From: CAVQBC01 sp963710665
GTDB taxonomy: Bacteria > Actinomycetota > Thermoleophilia > Solirubrobacterales > Solirubrobacteraceae
Length of the DNA: 64,000 nt
Direction of reading: 5' to 3'
Assembly (NCBI GenBank): GCA_963710665.1
Contig: CAVQBC010000001.1
Span: 72,960-136,959 of the forward strand
Every line of letters begins with the position of its first letter. Positions within the stretch are counted from its first letter, which is position 1. Made by a program: the position numbers and the translations under genes. This document shows, one piece after another, positions 27,832 through 36,248 of the stretch. The notes under the pieces were generated by a model. It did not search any database, was not told where the DNA came from, and was given only the letters and a program-made list of their open reading frames with translations.

Positions 27832-27851
27832 GAATTCCCTCACGATCGCTG

Positions 27852-28568
27852 TCAGATCTTGGCTTGCACGACCTCGGACTCCGTCTGATCCGGCCGTGAC
27901 GATCCAGCGGCCGCCTCCCCGGCGGCTGCACCGTCCGTGCCGGCAAGTGCGGCGGCCAGCGCGCGCTCGCGCAGGACGGCGAGCGTGACGCCGTCGCGCG
28001 GGAAGCGGGCCCAGCCGAAGGACACCGAGTCGAGATCGCCGGCCTCGGCGATGCGCTCCTCGATGACCGCGGGCGCGAAGTCCACACCGTCGATCAGCGC
28101 GCACAGCTCGAACTCGCGCGCGCCCGTGGTGACCTCGACGCTGTCGGTCGCCCGCAACGACTCGAGCATCTGCTGCAGCGGCCGCTGGGCGACCTGCGGG
28201 CCGACCGCCATCAGCACCGTGGCCTCCTCCTCGCGGCGGCGGAGGCGCATCATGTGGCGCTGGAGCTCGTTGAGACCGGAGTCCGTGCGCAGCACGGTGC
28301 GGTGCGGCCAGCAGAGCGCGACGCCCGCGATCCCCCAGGGCACGAGCTCGATCCCGCCGAACGCCGCGGGCAGCAGCGGCGTGAGCAGGACCGGCCGGAC
28401 CTCCGGCCACAGGACGCTCGTCGCGATGCCGGCGGCCGCCATGACCACCGCGGGGACGAGGGCAGCCTCCGATGCCCAGATCGCGGCCGTCGTGACCGCC
28501 ATCCAGATCACCGGCGCCAGCCGGGTAGCTTTCCATGCCCGATCGTCGTCGATCGCGAGAGCCTTCAT
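27852..28568 (-). CDS. Membrane protein with a degenerate GGDEF-like C-terminus
   Basis: 238 aa. Two or three hydrophobic segments (about residues 17-85) are followed by a cytoplasmic region. Near the C-terminus, SVSFGWARFPRDGVTLAVLRERALAAAL resembles the last part of GGDEF domains (S-I-G-x-A-x-F-P-x-D-G with an A-D-x-A-L-like helix, here split for length), but no GGDEF signature is visible where diguanylate cyclases have it (ATDSVEVTTGAREFELCAL occupies the place). It may be a non-catalytic sensor governing the operon it heads. ATG 28568 is chosen because the promoter at 28641-28669 starts transcription near 28634, downstream of an alternative ATG at 28652. Confidence 0.6.
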   Translation of the reverse strand: MKALAIDDDRAWKATRLAPVIWMAVTTAAIWASEAALVPAVVMAAAGIATSVLWPEVRPVLLTPLLPAAFGGIELVPWGIAGVALCWPHRTVLRTDSGLNELQRHMMRLRRREEEATVLMAVGPQVAQRPLQQMLESLRATDSVEVTTGAREFELCALIDGVDFAPAVIEERIAEAGDLDSVSFGWARFPRDGVTLAVLRERALAAALAGTDGAAAGEAAAGSSRPDQTESEVVQAKI

Positions 28569-28640
28569 GCTCAGCGAGCCGCCTTCGTGCGTGCTGGTAT
28601 CCGAACCGAGGCCCGTTCTCCGAGACGGACCGCGTCGGCG

Positions 28641-28669
28641 ACAATATTCCACACTTGGCGGCGTGTAAA
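28641..28669 (-). promoter_or_regulatory. Sigma70-type promoter of the 28568-23590 exopolysaccharide operon
   Basis: Minus-strand TTTACA (28669-28664), a 17-base spacer and TATTGT (28646-28641). This AT-rich patch stands out from the surroundings and predicts a leader of about 66 nt before ATG 28568. Confidence 0.6.
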
Positions 28670-28753
28670 CCCGTCCCTGCCATCGAGGCCTCGGCCATCC
28701 GTCGAGACCGCGCCGGAGGCCGCGGGGGAACCGGCGGGCGGGCCCCGGACGGG

Positions 28754-28762
28754 TGCTACACT
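28754..28762 (+). promoter_or_regulatory. Extended -10 (TGC-TACACT) for fusA-tuf
   Basis: TGC followed by TACACT, with no recognisable -35. Transcription from about 28769 would give a leader of roughly 180 nt before fusA, unlike the leaderless rpsL unit. Confidence 0.5.
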
Positions 28763-28884
28763 GGCTCGTCGCCGTGGGTGGACGGCTGCCCCGGCACGCG
28801 CCGCTCAGGCGGGCCGAAGGATTCTTTCCATGGAGAGCCTCGAGAAATAGACAACCTCCTCGGGCCTATCCACGTGGAATCACC

Positions 28885-28908
28885 CGGGCCCGCAGGGCCC
28901 GTTTTTTT
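28885..28908 (+). terminator. Attenuator-like intrinsic terminator in the fusA leader
   Basis: CGGGCCC (28885-28891), loop GCA, GGGCCCG (28895-28901), then seven T. It ends 42 bases before the fusA ATG and downstream of the fusA promoter. No plus-strand gene ends here, so it would act on the fusA leader itself. A second CGGGCC at 28861-28866 could pair with the right arm instead and undo the hairpin. A tiny frame, MESLEK (28830-28850), lies in the leader. Confidence 0.6.
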
Positions 28909-28950
28909 GCCCGAAGCCAGGTCGCCGCAGACACGAAAGACAGATTTCAG

Positions 28951-31050
28951 ATGCCGCGCAAGTACACGCTCGAGAACACCCGAAACATCGGGATCATGGC
29001 CCACATCGATGCGGGCAAGACCACGACGACCGAGCGCATCCTCTATTACACGGGCCGCACCCACAAGATGGGCGAGGTCCACGAGGGCGCTGCCGCGATG
29101 GACTGGATGGCGCAGGAGCAGGAGCGCGGCATCACCATCACGTCGGCCGCGACCACCTGCGAGTGGGCGGGGCACCGCATCAACATCATCGACACGCCCG
29201 GCCACGTCGACTTCACCGTCGAGGTGGAGCGCTCCCTGCGCGTCCTCGACGGGGCGATCGCGCTCTTCGACTCGGTCGCCGGCGTCGAGCCGCAGTCAGA
29301 GACGGTGTGGCGCCAGGCCGACAAGTACCGGGTGCCGCGCATCGCCTACATCAACAAGATGGACCGCATCGGCGCCGACTTCGACCAGGGCGTGCAGACG
29401 ATGATCGACCGCCTCGGCGCCCGGCCCGTGCCGGTCCAGCTGCCGATCGGCGCCGAGAGCGACTTCCAGGGGATCGTCGACCTCATCAACATGAAGGCGA
29501 TCGTCTATCGCGACGAGCTGGGCAAGGACGTCGAGATCACCGAGATCCCGGCGGACATGGCCGACGCCGCCGCTTCCGCGCGCGAGCACCTGCTCGACGA
29601 GGTCTCCCACTACGACGACGGGCTCGTCGAGCTCATCCTCGAGGAGCAGGAGATCCCCAAGGAGCGGCTCGTGTCCGCGATCCGCAAGGCGACGCTCGAC
29701 CTGCACCTCACGCCGGTCCTGTGCGGCTCCTCGTTCAAGAACAAGGGCGTGCAGCCGCTGCTCGACGCGGTCATCGACTTCCTGCCGAGCCCGCTCGACG
29801 TGCCGCCCGTGCAGGGGCTCGAGCCGGTCAAGGGCGACGAGGACCGCGAGGCCGTGCGCCACGCCGACGACTCGGAGCCGTTCGCGGCGCTCGCGTTCAA
29901 GATCATGGCCGACCCCTACGTCGGCAAGCTCACCTACTTCCGCGTGTACTCGGGCCGCCTCGAGGCCGGGTCGCGCGTGCTCAACGTGACCACCGGGCGC
30001 ACCGAGCGCGTCGGGCGCATCCTGATGATGCACGCCAACGACCGCGAGGACGTCCAGGAGGTCTTCGCCGGCGACATCGCCGCGGCGGTGGGCATCAAGC
30101 AGGTCGTCACCGGCGACACGCTCGCGGCCCCCGACCGGCCGATCCGCCTGGAGACCATCACGTTCCCCGAGCCGGTCATCAAGGTCGCCGTCGAGCCGAA
30201 GACCAAGAGCGACCAGGAGAAGATGTCGGTCGCGCTCGGCCGCCTGGCCGAGGAGGACCCGACGTTCCAGGTCCGCACCAACGAGGAGACCGGCCAGACC
30301 GAGATCTCCGGCATGGGCGAGCTGCACCTCGAGGTGCTGGTCGACCGCATGCTGCGCGAGTTCAAGGTCGACGCCAACGTCGGCCGCCCGCAGGTCTCCT
30401 ACCGCGAGACCGTGCGCGGCAGCGCCCAGAAGGTCGAGGGGCGCTTCGTCCGCCAGACCGGCGGCTCGGGCCAGTACGGCATCGTCTACATCGACATCGA
30501 GCCGGCGCCCGGCGAGGGCTTCGACTTCGTCAACGCGATCAAGGGCGGCGCCGTCCCGACCGAGTTCATCCCCGCGGTCGAGAAGGGCGTCGAGGAGGCG
30601 CTCGAGACCGGGGTCAAGGCGGGCTACCCGATGGTGGACGTCCGCGTCCGCCTGGTCGACGGCAAGTACCACGACACGGACTCATCGGAGATCGCCTTCA
30701 AGGTGGCCGGCTCGCTGGCCCTGCAGGAGGCGGCCAAGCGGGCCAAGCCGGTCCTGCTCGAGCCGCTGTTCGCGGTCGAGGTGACGACGCCCGAGGAGTT
30801 CATGGGCGACGTCATCGGCGACCTCAACCGCCGGCGCGGCCGCGTCGAGGGCATGCAGCCCCGGGGCAACGCCCAGGTCGTCAAGGCGCACGTGCCGCTG
30901 TCGGAGATGTTCGGCTACGCGACCGACGTGCGCTCGATGACCCAGGGCCGCGCGACGTACACGATGCAGTTCGATCGCTACGACGAGGTGCCGACGAACA
31001 TCGCCGAGCGCGTCGTCGAGGCGCGCACCGGGGAGCCGGTGCCTGCGTGA
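28951..31050 (+). CDS. fusA: Elongation factor G
   Basis: 699-aa translational GTPase driving translocation and, with RRF, ribosome recycling. G motifs: AHIDAGKTTTTER (P-loop, about residue 17), DTPGHVDFT (about 82) and NKMDR (about 136). Domains II-V follow, with VSYRETV and RQTGGSGQYG in domain IV. The ATG 28951 start matches the family N-terminus MPRKYTLENTRNIGIMAH; only a weak GAAAGA lies upstream. It opens the fusA-tuf unit, but rpsL-rpsG are 18 kb away. Confidence 0.98.
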   Translation: MPRKYTLENTRNIGIMAHIDAGKTTTTERILYYTGRTHKMGEVHEGAAAMDWMAQEQERGITITSAATTCEWAGHRINIIDTPGHVDFTVEVERSLRVLDGAIALFDSVAGVEPQSETVWRQADKYRVPRIAYINKMDRIGADFDQGVQTMIDRLGARPVPVQLPIGAESDFQGIVDLINMKAIVYRDELGKDVEITEIPADMADAAASAREHLLDEVSHYDDGLVELILEEQEIPKERLVSAIRKATLDLHLTPVLCGSSFKNKGVQPLLDAVIDFLPSPLDVPPVQGLEPVKGDEDREAVRHADDSEPFAALAFKIMADPYVGKLTYFRVYSGRLEAGSRVLNVTTGRTERVGRILMMHANDREDVQEVFAGDIAAAVGIKQVVTGDTLAAPDRPIRLETITFPEPVIKVAVEPKTKSDQEKMSVALGRLAEEDPTFQVRTNEETGQTEISGMGELHLEVLVDRMLREFKVDANVGRPQVSYRETVRGSAQKVEGRFVRQTGGSGQYGIVYIDIEPAPGEGFDFVNAIKGGAVPTEFIPAVEKGVEEALETGVKAGYPMVDVRVRLVDGKYHDTDSSEIAFKVAGSLALQEAAKRAKPVLLEPLFAVEVTTPEEFMGDVIGDLNRRRGRVEGMQPRGNAQVVKAHVPLSEMFGYATDVRSMTQGRATYTMQFDRYDEVPTNIAERVVEARTGEPVPA

Positions 31051-31144
31051 ACGCGATACGGTTCGGGGGTTCGCCCGACGGGCGGCCGCTTGAGCCTGTG
31101 CATTGAAACCAGACCTTTCTTAGAGAACCAGAGGAGCGAACACA

Positions 31145-32332
<1,188 letters not shown>

Positions 32333-32336
32333 CACC

Positions 32337-32360
32337 GGCGGGCCGCCAGGCCCGCCGTTT
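32337..32360 (+). terminator. Intrinsic terminator after tuf
   Basis: GGCGGGCC (32337-32344), loop GCCA, GGCCCGCC (32349-32356), then GTTTT, four bases after the tuf stop. It separates fusA-tuf from the S10 operon. Confidence 0.75.
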
Positions 32361-32387
32361 TACGAAGTCGACCGATACGACCTTCTG

Positions 32388-32461
32388 GGGGCGAGCCTGG
32401 AGCCCAAGGCTCGCCCTCAGCGCGCGACCGGAGCCTGGACGGCACGCCGCCCGGGCCGTCC
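32388..32461 (+). promoter_or_regulatory. S10 operon leader with two hairpins
   Basis: In the 189-bp gap between tuf and rpsJ, a 9-bp stem (GGGCGAGCC 32389-32397 with GGCTCGCCC 32408-32416) and a 7-bp stem (GGACGGC 32437-32443 with GCCGTCC 32455-32461) follow the terminator. A weak -10-like sequence near 32374 may be the promoter. This is the position of the ribosomal-protein feedback leader in other bacteria; no binding site could be identified here. Confidence 0.4.
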
Positions 32462-32521
32462 GACCACGACCATCCATAGCCAACCGCAAGCACCGGACAG
32501 ACGAAGAGAAGATCTAGAGAA

Positions 32522-32851
32522 GTGGCAACCGCAGCCCAGAACAAGATCCGCATCCGCCTCAAGGCCTACGACTCGTCGGCCATAGAGACGGCTGCCAAGG
32601 AGATCGTGGACACCGCCACGCGAACCGGCGCGACCGTGTCCGGCCCGGTGCCCCTGCCCACGGAGAAGAACGTCTACTGCGTGATCCGCTCCCCCTTCAA
32701 GGACAAGGACTCGCGGGAGCACTTCGAGATCCGCACGCACAAGCGCCTGATCGACATCCACCAGCCCACGCCCAAGACGGTCGACTCGCTCCAGCGCCTC
32801 GACCACCTGCCCGCGGGCGTGGACATCGAGATCCGACTCGCCTTCGGCTGA
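32522..32851 (+). CDS. rpsJ: 30S ribosomal protein S10
   Basis: 109-aa uS10, first gene of the S10 operon; it binds in the 30S head and also partners NusB in antitermination. Conserved: IRIRLKAYDSSAIETAAKEI, GPVPLPTEKNVYCVIRSP, DKDSREHFEIRTHKRLIDI. GTG start at 32522 with an upstream GAGAAG purine tract. A short N-terminal extension (VATAAQNK) relative to E. coli. Four bases separate it from rplC. Confidence 0.97.
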   Translation: MATAAQNKIRIRLKAYDSSAIETAAKEIVDTATRTGATVSGPVPLPTEKNVYCVIRSPFKDKDSREHFEIRTHKRLIDIHQPTPKTVDSLQRLDHLPAGVDIEIRLAFG

Positions 32852-32854
32852 CCC

Positions 32855-33472
32855 ATGACCGCGATCCTCGCCAAGAAGCTCGGTATGACCCAGCGGTTCC
32901 TCGAGGACGGCCGCGTCGAGCGCGTGACCGTGCTCGAGGCCGGGCCGTGCCCGGTGCTGGGCATCCGCACGCACGAGAACGACGGCTACGAGGCCGTCCA
33001 GCTCGGCTTCGGCGCGGTCCGCGAGAAGGCGCTGACCAGGGCCGAGCTCGGCCACCTCAAGAAGGCGGGCGCCCCGCCGCTGCGCCACGTCGTGGAGTTC
33101 CGCGACCACGCCGGCGAGCTGCAGATGGGCGACACCGTCACCGTCGACACCTTCGAGGTCGGCCAGACCGTCAAGATCTCGGGCGTCGCCAAGGGCAAGG
33201 GCTTCCAGGGCACGATCCGCCGCCACAACTTCGACGCCGGCCCCAAGTCGCACGGCTCGCACAACGTGCGCGCCCCGGGCTCGATCGGCGCCTCGGCGAC
33301 GCCCTCGCGCGTGTTCAAGGGCATGCGCGGCCCCGGCCAGATGGGCGGCGGCCGCGTCACCCAGCTCGGCCTCACGGTCGTCGAGGTCATCCCCGACCAG
33401 AACCTGCTGCTGGTCCGCGGCTCGGTCCCGGGCCCCAAGGGCGGCACCGTGGAGGTGCGCACCCATGGCTGA
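32855..33472 (+). CDS. rplC: 50S ribosomal protein L3
   Basis: 205-aa uL3, an early-binding 23S rRNA protein near the peptidyl transferase centre. It has ILAKKLGMTQRF at the N-terminus, GKGFQGTIRRHNFDAGPKSHGSHN and GSIGASATPSRVFKGMRGPGQMGG in the central loop region. It overlaps rplD by eight bases, so the two are translationally coupled. Confidence 0.97.
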   Translation: MTAILAKKLGMTQRFLEDGRVERVTVLEAGPCPVLGIRTHENDGYEAVQLGFGAVREKALTRAELGHLKKAGAPPLRHVVEFRDHAGELQMGDTVTVDTFEVGQTVKISGVAKGKGFQGTIRRHNFDAGPKSHGSHNVRAPGSIGASATPSRVFKGMRGPGQMGGGRVTQLGLTVVEVIPDQNLLLVRGSVPGPKGGTVEVRTHG

Positions 33473-34106
33473 CGCCCCCGTGCTCGGCGCCTCCGAGACC
33501 GTCGCGCTCGACGACGACGTGTTCGGCGCCCCGTTCAACGGGCCGCTCGTGCACGAGGTCGTCGTCGCCGAGCTGGCCGCCCGCCGGCGCGGCACCCACT
33601 CCACGCGCACGCGCGGCAAGGTTCGCGGCGGCTCGGCCAAGCCCTGGCGCCAGAAGGGCACCGGCCGCGCCCGCGCCGGCTCCTCGCGCTCCCCGCTGTG
33701 GACCGGCGGCGGCGTCGTCTTCGGCCCGAGCCCCCGCCACTACACCGTCAAGGTCAACCGCAAGGCCCGCCGCGCCGCGCTGCGCAGCGCGCTGTCGATC
33801 CACGCCGAGCGCGGGTCGATCGCCGTGCTCGACGCCGGCGGCTTCGACGCGCCCTCGACGAAGCAGGCCGCGGGCCTGCTCGCCGACCGCCGCGGCGGCG
33901 CCGTGCTGCTCGTGCTCGGCGAGGACGAGACCGCGGCCGCCAAGTCCTTCCGCAACCTCGAGGCGGTCTCCGTGCTGCCGACGGACGCCGCCGGCGTGGC
34001 CGACATCGTCCGCGCCGGCACGCTCGTGGCCTCCCGCGCGGCCCTCGACGGGCTCACCCAGCGCGCGCGGGCGGGGCGGGCCGGTATCCGCGAGGAGGCC
34101 TCGTAA
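33465..34106 (+). CDS. rplD: 50S ribosomal protein L4
   Basis: 213-aa uL4, lining the peptide exit tunnel and, in some bacteria, repressing the S10 operon. The tunnel loop GTHSTRTRGKVRGGSAKPW and the KGTGRARAGSSRSPLWTGGG block are well conserved. Start ATG 33465 lies within the end of rplC. The stop overlaps the rplW start by one base (TAATG). Confidence 0.96.
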   Translation: MADAPVLGASETVALDDDVFGAPFNGPLVHEVVVAELAARRRGTHSTRTRGKVRGGSAKPWRQKGTGRARAGSSRSPLWTGGGVVFGPSPRHYTVKVNRKARRAALRSALSIHAERGSIAVLDAGGFDAPSTKQAAGLLADRRGGAVLLVLGEDETAAAKSFRNLEAVSVLPTDAAGVADIVRAGTLVASRAALDGLTQRARAGRAGIREEAS

Positions 34107-34402
34107 TGGATCCGAGCCAGGTGATCATCCGGCCGGTCGTCTCCGAGAAGTCCTACGTGCTGGCGACCAACGACAAGTACACCTTCCGGGTGCACCCGGA
34201 CGCCCACAAGACGCAGATCAAGCAGTCGATCGAGGAGCTCTTCGACGTCACGGTCGTCGAGGTCCGGACCGCGACCGTGCCGTCCAAGCCCAAGCGCCGC
34301 GGCTACACCTCCGGGCGCACGCGCGCGTGGAAGAAGGCGGTCGTGCAGATCCTCCCGGGCGAGACGATCCCCATCTTCCAGGGGCTGGAGGCTGATCTCT
34401 GA
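34106..34402 (+). CDS. rplW: 50S ribosomal protein L23
   Basis: 98-aa uL23 at the tunnel exit, the docking site for trigger factor and SRP. PSQVIIRPVVSEKSYVLA and YTFRVHPDAHKTQIKQSIE are typical; the long-loop segment is VPSKPKRRGYTSGRTRAWKK. One-base overlaps join it to rplD and rplB. Confidence 0.95.
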   Translation: MDPSQVIIRPVVSEKSYVLATNDKYTFRVHPDAHKTQIKQSIEELFDVTVVEVRTATVPSKPKRRGYTSGRTRAWKKAVVQILPGETIPIFQGLEADL

Positions 34403-35253
34403 TGCCGATCCGCAAGCCCAAGCCCACCTCGCCCGGCCGCCGCTTCGTGACCTACTCCGACTACGCGGAGGTCACGAAGACGACGCCGGAGAAGTCGCTG
34501 ACCGAGGGCCTGAAGAAGAGCGGCGGGCGCAACGCCAACGGCCGCAAGACGTCGCGCCACCGCGGCGGCGGCGCCAAGCGCCAGTACCGCAGGATCGACT
34601 TCAAGCGGCGCAAGGACGGCGTGCCGGCCAAGGTGAACGCGATCGAGTACGACCCGAACCGCTCGGCGTACATCGCGCTGATCTCCTACCGCGACGGCGA
34701 CTGGGCCTACATCCTCGCCCCGAACCGCCTGCGGGTCGGGATGACGGTGCAGTCCGGCCCCGGCTCGGACATCACGGTGGGCAACGCGCTGCCGCTGGCG
34801 AGCATGCCGGTCGGCACCATGGTCCACAACGTCGAGCTCCAGCCCGGCCGCGGCGGCCAGATGGCCCGCTCCGCCGGCGCCGGCGTGCAGCTGATGGCCA
34901 AGGAGGGCGACTACGCGACGCTGCGCCTGCCCTCGGGCGAGATGCGGATGGTCCGCGCCGAGTGCCGCGCGACCGTCGGGGTCATCGGCAACGCCGACCA
35001 CCAGAACGTCACGATCGGCAAGGCCGGCCGCAAGCGCCACATGGGCGTGCGCCCGCAGACGCGCGGCACCGCCATGAACCCGGTCGACCACCCGCACGGC
35101 GGCGGCGAGGGGGCCAACCCGCTCGGCAACCACCCGCAGACCCCGTGGGGCGTGCCGACCATCGGGTACCGCACGCGCCGCAAGGGCAAGCAGTCCGATC
35201 GCTACATCGTCCGCGGCCGGCGCCGCGGCAAGAAGGGGAGCAGCAGCCGCTGA
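34402..35253 (+). CDS. rplB: 50S ribosomal protein L2
   Basis: 283-aa uL2, essential for subunit association and the peptidyl transferase centre. Conserved: GGRNANGRKTSRHRGGGAK, RRKDGVPAKVNAIEYDPNRS, and the critical C-terminal HPHGGGEGANPLGNHPQTPW containing the catalytic-region His. It is joined to rplW and rpsS by TGATG overlaps. Confidence 0.98.
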   Translation: MPIRKPKPTSPGRRFVTYSDYAEVTKTTPEKSLTEGLKKSGGRNANGRKTSRHRGGGAKRQYRRIDFKRRKDGVPAKVNAIEYDPNRSAYIALISYRDGDWAYILAPNRLRVGMTVQSGPGSDITVGNALPLASMPVGTMVHNVELQPGRGGQMARSAGAGVQLMAKEGDYATLRLPSGEMRMVRAECRATVGVIGNADHQNVTIGKAGRKRHMGVRPQTRGTAMNPVDHPHGGGEGANPLGNHPQTPWGVPTIGYRTRRKGKQSDRYIVRGRRRGKKGSSSR

Positions 35254-35525
35254 TGAGCCGTTCGAGCAAGAAGGGCCCGTTCATCGAGGAGCGCCTCATC
35301 GCCCGCATCGAGGCGATGAACGCCTCGGGGTCCAAGCAGATGATCCGGACCTGGTCGCGCACCTCGACGATCTTCCCCGAGATGGTCGGCCACACCATCG
35401 CCGTGCACGACGGGCGCAAGCACGTGCCCGTGTTCGTCTCCGAGGCGATGGTCGGCCACAAGCTCGGCGAGTTCGCGCCCACGCGCACGTACCGCGGCCA
35501 CGAGAAGTCGGGCAGGATGCGATGA
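35253..35525 (+). CDS. rpsS: 30S ribosomal protein S19
   Basis: 90-aa uS19 of the 30S head, contacting the A-site tRNA finger and S13. SRSSKKGPFIEERL, TWSRTSTIFPEMVGHTIAVH, and the C-terminal FAPTRTYRGHEKSGRMR are present. TGATG overlap with rplB and ATGA overlap with rplV. Confidence 0.97.
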   Translation: MSRSSKKGPFIEERLIARIEAMNASGSKQMIRTWSRTSTIFPEMVGHTIAVHDGRKHVPVFVSEAMVGHKLGEFAPTRTYRGHEKSGRMR

Positions 35526-36238
35526 CCGACGATCCGCGCAAGGACGAGGAGCTCGAGGCGGCCGAGGAGGCCGCCGCCGAGGTCGAGTCCGACGAGGCCA
35601 AGGTCGAGGACGCCGAGACCCCCGAGGTGCCGGCCGCCGAGGGGGCGGGCGGGGCGGGCGGGACCCCATCCGCGCCCGACGACGACGTCGAGGCCGCCGA
35701 GGCCGAGGTCGAGTCCGACGAGGCCAAGGTCGAGGACGAGCCCGCCGCCGCCGAGGCGCCCGCGGAGAAGCCCAAGCGCTCCCGGCGCCGCAGGCAGCCG
35801 GCCGCCGAAGAGGCCGCGCCCGACGCCGATGACGAGGAGGCGCCCGCCGAGCAGGCCGCGCCCGCGCGCCGCCGCGACCGGCGCCGCGCCGCCGACCCGG
35901 GCGTCGTCGTCCGCGCGCAGGCGCGCTACGTGCGCACGTCGGCCCGCAAGGCCCGCCTGGTCTGCGACCACATCCGCGGCAAGGACGTCGAGGAGGCCCG
36001 CGCCATCCTCGCGTTCACCCCGCGCGGCGCCGCGAAGGCGTGGAGCAAGCTGCTGGACTCCGCCGTGGCCAACGCCGAGCACAACCACGAGCTGGTGGGC
36101 GAGGAGCTGCGGATCGCCGCCGTCTACGCTGATGAGGGGCCGACGCTGAAGCGCTTCCGTCCGCGCGCGATGGGGCGCGCGACGCGCATCCGCAAGCGGA
36201 CCTCGCACCTCACGATCACGCTGACGCCGAAGGGATAG
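35522..36238 (+). CDS. rplV: 50S ribosomal protein L22 with a long acidic N-terminal extension
   Basis: 238 aa; uL22 is normally about 110-130 aa. The ribosomal domain begins near residue 127 (VVVRAQARYVRTSARKARLV) and ends with the tunnel-hairpin segment GPTLKRFRPRAMGRATRIRK. The first 125 residues are mainly Glu, Asp, Ala and Pro with a basic patch (KPKRSRRRRQ). They contain an exact repeat (AEVESDEAKVED) at residues 19-30 and 61-72, coded by identical 37-base stretches (35576-35612 and 35702-35738). ATG 35522 overlaps the rpsS stop (ATGA), and no good start lies nearer the domain, so the extension looks translated. Confidence 0.93.
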   Translation: MTDDPRKDEELEAAEEAAAEVESDEAKVEDAETPEVPAAEGAGGAGGTPSAPDDDVEAAEAEVESDEAKVEDEPAAAEAPAEKPKRSRRRRQPAAEEAAPDADDEEAPAEQAAPARRRDRRRAADPGVVVRAQARYVRTSARKARLVCDHIRGKDVEEARAILAFTPRGAAKAWSKLLDSAVANAEHNHELVGEELRIAAVYADEGPTLKRFRPRAMGRATRIRKRTSHLTITLTPKG

Positions 36239-36248
36239 CCGAACGCTC

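Noticed and set aside
28830..28850. MESLEK mini-frame as a real leader peptide gene
   Set aside because: Too short to support alone, no clear ribosome-binding site and no run of one amino acid; kept only as a remark in the fusA leader.
31051..31144. Promoter between fusA and tuf (TTGAAA near 31104)
   Set aside because: No matching -10 at a suitable distance; tuf is more simply read with fusA.
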